This document shows positions 56,066-64,000 of a DNA stretch of 64,000 nucleotides, piece by piece. Numbering within the stretch: position 1 is the stretch's first letter; every line of letters starts with the position of its first letter. The stretch covers positions 3,848,001 to 3,912,000 of the forward strand of contig JASPKZ010003844.1 of assembly GCA_030220185.1 (NCBI GenBank). The letters run 5' to 3'. The notes beneath the pieces were generated by a model, which did no database searches, was not told the DNA's origin, and saw nothing but the letters and a program-made list of their open reading frames with translations. A program made the position numbers and the translations under genes. The DNA comes from Diploptera punctata. Lineage: Eukaryota; Arthropoda; Insecta; Blattodea; Blaberidae.

Positions 56066-56780
56066 TATATGTGGCCACACATAGAAATACATTATAATTT
56101 ATAATGGAAATGGACAACTAATGACAAATGAGGGAAATGTTGAGGATGTGGCTGAATTCAAATACCTTGGAACAAAAATCACAAATAGGAATGAGTTGCA
56201 CAAAGAAATTAAACATAGGCTCAATTCTCGAAATGCGTGCTATTATGCATTACAGAGACTCTTGATGTCCCAACTCCTTTCAAAAAACGTTAAACTGAAA
56301 ATAATATAAAACTATTATTCTACCAGATATATTATATGCATGCGAAACAAGGACTCTTACTATAAGGGAGGAAAGGAGATTGCGAGTATTTGAGAATAAA
56401 GTTCTTGGGAAAAATTTTGGACCAAAGAGAGTGAAGATACGTGAATGAAGAAAACTACATAACAGTGAACTACATGGTCTTTATAGGAAGCCAGATATAA
56501 TAAGAACAGTTAAGTCTCGTAGACTGCGATGGGCTGGACATGTTGCGCGTATGGGGAATGAAAGACGAGCATGGGAGCTTTTTTGTAGGAAAACCAGAGG
56601 GAAAACGCCCAGTTGGTTGACCAAGAATGAGGTGGGAGAATAACTAACTATGATTGAGGGAAGTAGATTACACAGGGAATGATTTTGGAAAAATTAGCAC
56701 AGGATAGGGATGTATGGAGAGCTTATGTCCGCGCGACCATGAACCTACGGGTTCGATAGTGCCAGTGAGTTAGTTAGTTA
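56066..56780 (+). mobile_element. LINE-A copy, TAGT-tail type, frame-broken
   Basis: Encodes MTNEGNVEDVAEFKYLGTKIT and GNACYYALQRLLMSQLL-like residues, then several small indels through RRLRWAGHVARM to the end gtgccagtgagttagttag. Confidence 0.9.
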
Positions 56781-57170
56781 TCATGGTTTTTACAGATAAC
56801 ATCCCCATTGATAAAATATATTTTTCTTCTGAAAATTCATATTTTTAAAAATATTTTTTGGGGGAAAAAATGTCAATAATAAGATTGCAATAATTAAAGC
56901 TAAATTTTATATGCAATATTTTTATTATAAAACTTGAAGTAATTAGCTCATACACAAATTTTTCTCTGTCTTATATACTACTACTATCACTTTTCGTCCC
57001 ACTGCGGGGACATGGTTTCTTAACCAGATAAATGTTGTTACGCTTATTTCCCTACATATGTCATGAATGGCATGTGGTTAGCATACCGACCCAATGAGAC
57101 ATCTAGTTAAATACGGTACAAACCCAGCCAGGGCCGAGGGATTTTTTTTTTTTTGGATGGCAAAATGCAA

Positions 57171-57507
57171 GGGTCCACTGCTGTGGTCTTGAGGTAGCGT
57201 GCTGCCTTGTCACGCAGCGGGCCCGGGTTCGATCCTCGGTCGGGGCAGTTTTCTGGGTGAGGTTTCTATCGGGATTTTTCCTCACCTGTAAGACAAATGT
57301 AAGAAAAATTTTAAGGCCCAAACGGTCCCCGAAATCATATGGCTATCATCCTTATCATTATCATCATCATCCTTCACCGGTGTGGAAAGCAACGGGAAGC
57401 TACCACTCCTACAATTCCTAGTAAAGCTGCAAGCAAGCATGAAAATGCTATGATTGCAGTGAAGGACCTGCCTTTGGGCAGAATTACTATGGATGGATGG
57501 ATAGATA
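57171..57507 (+). mobile_element. SINE-3 copy
   Basis: Head gtagcgtgctgccttgtcacg and cgggttcgatcctcggtcgg; tail atggatggatggatag. Confidence 0.92.
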
Positions 57508-57565
57508 ATTATCTTTAAATGTATTATTTTTATTTAGGAATATTCCACAATAAATAGTTTCTCCT

Positions 57566-57736
57566 TCAACCCAAAGTGCTTTGTCGCCAGAGGTTCCTGT
57601 CTAAAGCATCTTCTTCCCTCATATCTCTAGCTTCCATACTTCCCTTCACTCCGTCCATCCATCCATCCTCCATCCTCCATCCGTCCATCCGTCCATCCGT
57701 CCATCCATCCATCCATCCATCCATCCATCCATCCAT

Positions 57737-57772
<36 letters not shown>

Positions 57773-57919
57773 CCATCGTTCTCTAGGCCTGCCTCTTTCA
57801 CTTCTTCCATTAGCTTTCCAATTAAGGATCTTCTTTGATATTCTCTCTTCTTCCATTCTTATGAGGTGTCCATACCATTTCAAACGTTTTCTTCTATTTT
57901 TCCTATTTTTTTTTTTCAA
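57566..57919 (-). mobile_element. LINE-B C-terminal fragment containing an in-frame microsatellite
   Basis: The minus frame reads [17 protein letters not shown], then [11 protein letters not shown] run of WMDG/RMDG repeats follows, then [18 protein letters not shown]. The homologous copy at 62.4 kb has a single WMDGV here. So the (CCAT)n array at 57655-57776 expanded inside the coding sequence, keeping the frame because 12 bp encode WMDG. Confidence 0.85.
57655..57776. repeat. (CCAT)n array with CCGT variants
   Basis: Tetranucleotide array of about 120 bp within LINE-B. Confidence 0.95.
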
Positions 57920-58129
57920 CTGGCATCAATATAATTTAATAGCATGATATATATAATTGAGATGGATGTCTATTTATAAACAGATTCAATACTTGTGCTA
58001 CTTGCTAGAGATTACGGTTTACTTCTTATGAATAATTTAAAAACAACATTCAAGTAAAACTCGTTTACAAATGATAAATGTTACACACACATGATCGAAC
58101 TCTCAAAATACCTGAACTATATAAAATGG

Positions 58130-58378
58130 ATGTTCAAAAAGATGTTCTACAAGTTATTGAGGAAAGAAGAGTAAATGGTTTGGCCACGTAAAGAGGATGT
58201 CAGATGACAGATAGCTAAGACGATATTAAATTTTGAAGTGGAGGGCAACAGAAGAAAGGGGAGACCAAAACAACAGTGGATTCAAGAAGTGCATTGGAGA
58301 ATGGTGCCGAGAGGATTAATAGAGAGTGATTGCAGAGAATAGGGATTTATGGAGGAGTAAAATTTACACTAGGTTATA
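58130..58378 (+). mobile_element. LINE-B-type C-terminal fragment
   Basis: Across frame breaks it reads VIEERRVKWFGHVKRMSDD, then VEGNRRKGRPKQQWIQE and an RDLWRSK-like end. Confidence 0.65.
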
Positions 58379-58539
58379 GAAAAACTACTGTATTGTAGAG
58401 AAATTCCTAATAAAAAAGAAATTATATAAAATCACTGTTATTCTTATTTTATTTTATTCAACAAAGTCTAAATAGGTTGCAGGGTTCTGAAACCAAAGAC
58501 GCGGCGCGGACGGCGTGTAGTGAGGGTTATCCAGTCTGC

Positions 58540-58680
58540 CAATACAGGAGTCTTATTAATTCCCTATAGTTTAAATCAGAAATTTGGCGCTGGATTTTAG
58601 TGCCTTCCAGTTAAAACTGGCATATAATTGTTTTTTGGACACGGCCTTTGTACATCACAACTCTTCTCTGGAAGAAATTG
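58540..58680 (+). repeat. Segment repeated in inverted orientation at 48645-48765
   Basis: ttggcgctggattttagtg and ggacacggcctttgtacatcac correspond to the reverse complement of cactaaaatccagcgccaa and gtgatgtacaaaggcc at 48 kb. The family is not known to me; at 48 kb it overlaps the upstream side of a LINE-C copy. Confidence 0.6.
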
Positions 58681-58968
58681 AAAGGTAAGTTTCGGCATGC
58701 AATGGTTGACTGTTCCCTTATAGGTACATTTAGTCAATTTTCACTCCCTCTTATCTGTCTGAACGTTGTTTTTCCATCTACGCTTCGATATTTTGGGCTC
58801 TCGCCCAAAGATTCTCCATCGAGAATTTTGAAATATCTCTATCATACACTCATTCATTTTAACCACATGATGTGCACATTGTCTACAGTATATTACTCGT
58901 ACATACACGTTAACGGCTAAATCATGAGTCCCTACTGGAATTAAAATCTTAGTTGGTTATCTACAGTA

Positions 58969-59968
58969 GGTGGTCTCGAGGTAGCGTGCTGCCTTGTCAC
59001 GCAGCGGGCCCGGGTTCGATCCCCGGTCGGAGCAGTTTTTCTGGGTGAGGGTTTTTTCTCACCTGTAAGACAAATGTCAGGAAAACTTTAAGGCCCAAAC
59101 TGTCCCCGAAATCATATGGCCATCATTATCACCCTTATCATTATCATAAGTAATGCCACGAGTGATTTCCAAATTATCGATAAATTCACGACTCACGAAG
59201 TGAGGAGTGAATTTATCTAGAGAATTTGGAAATCAAGAGTGGCATTTGTTAGGACTATTTAACGAATAAAATAAAGCTGTTTACTCACAAATCATTATTT
59301 AACTACAGTTATTTAAAAATATTTTTATATTTAAAGTAAACGGTGATGTTTGAAAACTAATGAGAAACGATAGGTAGCCTACGCTTCTACTGCTTCTTTT
59401 GTTTATCACTGCAACCAGATCATACTATTTATTGCCAAAGGAACGCAATATTGTAAGAATGCTCTCTAGTGGAGAAAAAATGAAACACATCAATCTGTAT
59501 ATTAATTCATTTTTGATGTCGTATACATTAAGAAAGTGCAAACAGTGGTTTCTTTTTTTGGTGGTATAATCAATTGCTACAAATGTTGACATGTAAGCAC
59601 TATTATATACAATCTGGTAGCCGTATTTGTTATAGGCTCAGTCACTGCAAAATAACGGTCAGACCTGTTCAGAATATTAAAAAGGAGGAGCTTTGCTTAA
59701 TATATGATAATCCTAACGTTGATAATTATTTCGTGAAACACGTCTCTGATTGGTTGTAATACAGAAATCATTGAAACGTGATTGGTCATTGACTCCCATT
59801 TGGGGCATGAGTTAAATAGTCATCATAATCATCATCCTTCACCGGTGTGGAAAGCAACGGGAGGGAAGCCACCACACCTACAATTCCCTAGTAAAGCTGC
59901 AAAGCATAGCATGAAAATGCTATGATTACAGTGAAAGACCTGCCCTCGGGCAGAATTACTATGGATGG
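58969..59968 (+). mobile_element. SINE-3 copy with a 676-bp insertion, 10-bp target duplication
   Basis: Head tggtctcgaggtagcgtg at left; after the insertion the body resumes at 59822 (catcataatcatcatcc) and ends atggatgg. Direct repeat atctacagta at 58959-58968 and 59969-59978. Confidence 0.92.
59146..59821 (-). mobile_element. Hairpin-ended element copy 3, inside SINE-3
   Basis: Opposite orientation to copies 1 and 2. The hairpin (59154-59244, loop GAA) is at the left and the end gcatgagttaaatagtc at the right. It retains the internal segment deleted in copy 2. The flanks are TCAT/ATCAT repeats of the SINE, so a target duplication cannot be resolved. Confidence 0.8.
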
Positions 59969-59995
59969 ATCTACAGTAAGCTTATATGGTTCACA

Positions 59996-59997
<2 letters not shown>

Positions 59998-60074
<77 letters not shown>

Positions 60075-60156
60075 GTCTCTCTCTCTGTCTCTCTGTCTCT
60101 CTCTCTGTCTCTCTCTTCTCTCTCTGTCTCTCTCTCTGTCTCTCTCTCTCTCTCTG

Positions 60157-60188
<32 letters not shown>

Positions 60189-60258
60189 TCTGTCTCTCTC
60201 TGTCTCTGTCTCTCTCTCTCTGTCTCTCTCTCTGTCTCTCTCTCTTCTCTCTCTCTCA

Positions 60259-60289
<31 letters not shown>

Positions 60290-60292
60290 TTG

Positions 60293-60362
<70 letters not shown>
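59998..60362. repeat. (CT)n microsatellite with CTGT interruptions
   Basis: 365 bp of CT dinucleotides with TGTC variants, directly right of the SINE-3 copy. Confidence 0.97.
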
Positions 60363-60365
<3 letters not shown>

Positions 60366-60890
60366 GCATATGTAAATCAATGTTTCACTCGTTACTTAAT
60401 TTTCGAAGATTTTTAGCTTGTTTTCTTCCCTCAATATAAATGGCCAGATATGTATATCAGGCAATTAATTAAAACATTCCTACAATGTTATGTTAAGCTC
60501 GCGCGGAGGACATCTGGAGCAGAAAGCTCCAAATTTGGCAAGTGAGCTCACATTTCCGGGCACCTAGCAAGCCCCATATTCGGATTCGGCCTTCACCTGG
60601 AGCTTAGTCACTGAACACCGAGTTCAGAATTCCTAGTCTGAATCACTGTACATCCATAAAAGTTGGTCTAGGTCAAGGTAATGCTGCTGATGTAATTGTG
60701 TGTATACACCTAGAGATAAGCCTACCCCTTTCCTCACAAAATTCAGCCCTTATGAAGCTTCTGAGATCTCACTTCGTTAATTAAAAGTGTTCACTTATCA
60801 CATTTCAACCGTTGATATTATAAACATAATATTTGAAATTAATTAATTTAGGCTTGCTGTTCACATCCAATAGTTAATACAACCATAGAT
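60363..60890. other. No recognisable gene
   Basis: Nothing identified. 60896-60930 is a tRNA-like 3' half on the minus strand (gggttcgaatcccgatttaggc), matching SINE-7. Confidence 0.45.
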
Positions 60891-61147
60891 AAAAAAATGC
60901 CTAAATCGGGATTCGAACCCAAGATCTCCAGCTATTATTATTGTTATTATTATAATAATAATTATTATTATTATTATTATCATCATCATCATCATCATCA
61001 TTTATACTCATCCACTTCGTTTAATTTAATTTCTTCTGCACCTGTGGTGGTGCAATAAGCTATCCATGTACGCTACAGATATTCAATAATAGAGGCTCCA
61101 TTTCATCTAATCCCTCGACCTGGCATTACGCGGACACGAGTATAGGG

Positions 61148-61148
<1 letters not shown>

Positions 61149-61237
<89 letters not shown>

Positions 61238-61239
61238 GA
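61149..61239. repeat. (ATT)n microsatellite
   Basis: About 30 ATT units directly 5' of a LINE-B fragment. Confidence 0.95.
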
Positions 61240-61465
61240 GTTATTGGTCATGTCAAACGAATACCAGAGCAAAGATTGCCAAAAATTGTTATGGAATGGA
61301 TCCCAATGGAAAGGAGGAAGAGAGTAAGACCGAAGAAAACTTGGATAGAAGGGGTACAAGCAGCTATGAATATCAGAGGAATGGAGGAAGATCAATGGAT
61401 GGATAGAGAGGAAAGGCGTTTGGTTTCCGGAATACGGCGGCAGCTGCCATGATACCGGATGATGA
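61240..61465 (+). mobile_element. LINE-B C-terminal fragment with GAT tail
   Basis: One open frame: VIGHVKRIPEQRLPKIVMEW, PMERRKRVRPKKTWIEGV, EEDQWMDREERRLVSGI, stop, then gatgatgatgatgag. Corresponds to the usual W.GH..R, GRP..TW.EG pattern. Confidence 0.8.
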
Positions 61466-61524
61466 TGATGAGTTAACGTCTGAGATTAGGCTTATAAATT
61501 TGATATTAATGAGCAGCAAATAAA

Positions 61525-61527
<3 letters not shown>

Positions 61528-61559
<32 letters not shown>
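61528..61559. repeat. (TA)n microsatellite
   Basis: TA array of about 30 bp. Confidence 0.9.
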
Positions 61560-61563
<4 letters not shown>

Positions 61564-61574
61564 ATATCAAACTA

Positions 61575-61995
61575 TGATACGACTTGTTATGGCTTATGCT
61601 CATGAAACCTGAACCTTGAAAAAGGTCGAAATACAAAAAAATATTAGCTTTGAAAGGAAAACCCTAAGGAAAATTTTCGGGCCAACAGAAAATGGAGATG
61701 AAACTTGAATAATTATAAAAATGATGAATTGAATAAAATTATTAAAAATAAGAATATTGTTAATCTCGTAACAGCACACAGATTGAATTGGTTTGGTCAC
61801 GTATATAGAGTGTGTGATGAAAGATTTGTTAAAAAAATTTCCAGTGGAAATCTTTAATAACTACTGTAGAGCCTAAGGCAGACATAAAATTGAATGAGAG
61901 AATGATATCGTACAAGACTTGAAGGAACTGAAGATAAAAAATCGAATTAGCTGTGTTCGTGATGGCGTTGGAAAGAAATTGCTTAGAAGACCAAA
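61575..61995 (+). mobile_element. Decayed LINE fragment related to LINE-A
   Basis: Across frame breaks: YAHET, FERKTLRKIFGPTENGDET, then RLNWFGHVYRVCDERFVKK and a region ending LLRRPKH. The order equals the GCETW, LRKIFGP and RW.GH.AR segments of LINE-A but the sequence is much diverged; a separate family is likely. Confidence 0.6.
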
Positions 61996-62021
61996 GCATT
62001 CAACTAAATTAAGATGTAAAA

Positions 62022-62281
62022 AGGTAAAGTGATCCCACTACAGGCCATAGGAGACCCTCAGAGTAGTTGGAGTTTAAGACTTCCACTTTTTCTAGATAAT
62101 CGGCATTTGATGACAGCCGGGTTGTCAACCCTGCGTGTCGGTCGCCTTTACCCCCAGAACAAGCGTTCTAGTATTCTTTTCCTTTTGAGACTGAGTCGAC
62201 ACCAGAGTCATGGTGCCATAGAAGATTTTTAAATATCCTGACCCCAACGGGACTCAAACCCTCGACCTTCAGGTTCAGTTC
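62022..62281 (-). mobile_element. SINE-2 copy, head-truncated
   Basis: gtaaagtgatcccactacagg through gactcaaaccctcgacc; the A box is lost and an AAT array (62286-62334) follows. Confidence 0.85.
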
Positions 62282-62284
62282 CTA

Positions 62285-62333
<49 letters not shown>

Positions 62334-62342
62334 TATTTTTAT

Positions 62343-62618
62343 TTAGGAATATTCCACAATACGGTGTTTCTCCTTCAACACAAAGTAATGTCGCCAGAGG
62401 TTCCTATCTAAAGCATCTTCTTCCCTCAAATCTCTAGCTTCCATACTTATCTTCACTCCGTCCATCCATCGTTCTCTAGACCTGGCTCTTCTACTTCTTC
62501 CATTAGCTTTCCAATTAAGGATCTTCTTTGGTATTCTCTCTTCTTCCATTCTTATGAGATGTCCATACCATTTCAAATGTTTTTCTGCTATTTTTCCTAA
62601 TATGTTTTTTTTTTTCAA
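62343..62618 (-). mobile_element. LINE-B C-terminal fragment, unexpanded
   Basis: The minus frame reads [20 protein letters not shown], then [21 protein letters not shown] and [16 protein letters not shown]. It is the clean counterpart of the copy at 57.6 kb. Confidence 0.85.
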
Positions 62619-62742
62619 CTTGCATAATTTCCCTTATTGTGCTGTTTCTGATCTTATCCCTTCTTTAAATTCTTGCCGATCGCCTCCATCGAGGCTAACA
62701 GCTTGTGGCTTGTTTCCTAATTACTGTCCAGGTTCCGGACGC

Positions 62743-62745
<3 letters not shown>

Positions 62746-62803
<58 letters not shown>

Positions 62804-62820
62804 AGTAATAATAATAATAA
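62746..62820. repeat. (AAT)n microsatellite
   Basis: About 24 units with one ACTAGT interruption. Confidence 0.95.
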
Positions 62821-62829
62821 TGAATGCTA

Positions 62830-63465
62830 TATAAACTAAATGAAATATCAAAAAGATACAACATGGAAATATCCTCACAAAAATAAAAAAACAATGGTCT
62901 TCAAGGGCACTCATCCAGTTCGGACAAAGATAATATTAGAAAATAAACCAATAGAACAAGTAGTAAGATATAACTTCCTAGGTTGCGAAATATCATACAC
63001 AGCGGAAACAGATATAAATAACTAAATTAATAAGTTTAATTATATAACAGGTACACTAAAAAGAGCTTTGAAAAAGAAAGCCAGGAAATACTCTATAATG
63101 AAATTATACAAGACAATGGCAGTGCCTATTATTACTTATGGATCCGAAACATGGACAGTGACAACACAACAATCTGCCAAGATACAAGCTGCTGAAATGA
63201 GATTCCTCAGACCAATAGCAGGATATCAAAGAACAGACAAAAAACATAACACAGAAATAAGTCAACAACTAAAAATAGAAGAATTAAACTCAACAATAGA
63301 GAAATACAGAACAAACTGGAAAGAACACTTGGCAAGAATGACTGAGAATAGAATACCAAAAGCAGCATACAACTATTCACCACGAGGAAGAAGTTTGGGA
63401 AGACCAAGGAAAAGATGGAAAGAGCAGCAATTTGGAGCCGGAACATGCTAGTAAATAAGCCTAAA
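62830..63465 (+). mobile_element. LINE-C copy, near-continuous C-terminal coding, AAT tail
   Basis: Two frames joined by one break: KTMVFKGTHPVRTKIILENK, IEQVVRYNFLGCEISYTAE (62840-63025). Then KLYKTMAVPIITYGSETWTV, EMRFLRPIAGYQRTDKK, RTNWKEHLARMTENRIPKAA and YSPRGRSLGRPRKRW, ending EQQFGAGTC-stop (63068-63451). The 3' tail is the AAT array 63471-63530. The RT catalytic core is missing. Confidence 0.85.
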
Positions 63466-63468
63466 CCG

Positions 63469-63470
<2 letters not shown>

Positions 63471-63520
<50 letters not shown>

Positions 63521-63530
63521 TAATAACTAA
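63471..63530. repeat. (AAT)n array, tail of LINE-C
   Basis: Begins directly after the LINE-C end (aaaccgtgaataataat). Confidence 0.9.
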
Positions 63531-63968
63531 AATAATAATTATATATTTGCCCTATATATTACATAGTCTTTGGATGTGTTACAATGCAATTAGTTTGACA
63601 CGCTTAATTGGCACTGTAACAGACGTGGCATTTACTTTACATACAGTTGTTACAATTTAGGTGACAAACTCTGAATAGACTCCGTAACAAATATTTTTGA
63701 GATGTATATGTAGACATATTTAAGTTTCATAGAAAGCATTAATAGTCATGTTGTAGGAATCTTGGCGTATAAAACCAGAATGAGTGGGAAGCCTGGTGAT
63801 GAAGTGGTTGTAGCCAATAAATTGAATAATAACATATAATTGGCATGTCATATTCTATTGTTCTATTGTCAGGAAGTAATTAGATGTTTCTGTCACACCT
63901 TATAATTCCTAGTGGTGGAATATGCAATGTCAAAATTCTTGACATATAACTTCTATTTCCTATTATTA

Positions 63969-64000
<32 letters not shown>
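63531..64000. other. No recognisable gene; ends in a TA array
   Basis: Nothing identified up to 63969; 63972-64000 is a TA microsatellite running off the window. Confidence 0.5.

Noticed and set aside
59888..60416. Open frames of Ser-Leu and Arg-Glu dipeptide repeats
   Set aside because: Translation of a (CT)n microsatellite on both strands.

Overview
This is a repeat-dominated stretch of a large insect-type genome. It is AT-rich, contains almost no host coding sequence, and is packed with truncated non-LTR retrotransposons, several families of tRNA-derived SINEs, decayed Tc1/mariner/pogo transposons, Penelope-like remnants and long microsatellites. The C-terminal signature of the dominant LINE (RLRWAGHVARM followed by GRPRMRW) is one I associate with cockroach-type (Blattodea, e.g. 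Periplaneta) genomes; that species guess is inference, not something the window proves.

Host gene: only two stretches look like host exons, both on the + strand. Positions 1-110 end in a good splice donor, and 37389 to about 37690 begin after a good acceptor. Their phases match (one base of a Gly codon on the left, two on the right), so positions 111-37388 are probably one 37.3-kb intron. The second exon encodes a short cytoplasmic piece, a single transmembrane helix and a coiled-coil stalk, the layout of a type II membrane protein. The stalk pattern resembles the insect TNF ligand Eiger, but no TNF domain is in the window, so that name is tentative. The rest of the window would be the following intron or 3' flank.

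Layout: 0.4-8.3 kb holds LINE-A copies, SINE-1/2/3/4 and two Penelope-type foldbacks (5.1 and 7.9 kb). The 8.3-12.3 kb block holds two pogo/Tigger-type elements in inverted orientation, one carrying a nested Tc1-like element whose transposase is broken by two stops and a frameshift. The 13-31 kb part holds LINE fragments, a triple-nested SINE, two mariner-like remnants, a TTAA-flanked MITE, and one LINE-A copy (30.6-31.6 kb) with an uninterrupted C-terminal frame and a perfect 15-bp target duplication. The 32-39 kb part holds a Penelope-like element with a recognisable GIY-YIG C-terminus, further foldbacks, and a LINE-A insertion ending about 50 bp before the exon. The 39-64 kb part holds a second mariner-like copy, two degenerate tandem arrays (41 and 49 kb), a tandem duplication with a LINE inside (43.5-45 kb), three copies of an unrecognised element ending in a 90-bp hairpin (52-53 and 59 kb), and many LINE-B/LINE-C tails.

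Recurring theme: at least 15 insertions still show target-site duplications of 7-15 bp, so insertion order can be read directly. Many long microsatellites sit exactly at the 3' tails of LINEs or SINEs, or grew inside LINE coding sequence. The most interesting signal is a CTGAnGA-stem-GAAA motif, resembling a hammerhead ribozyme core, shared by about nine foldback elements, one of which carries Penelope-type protein sequence.
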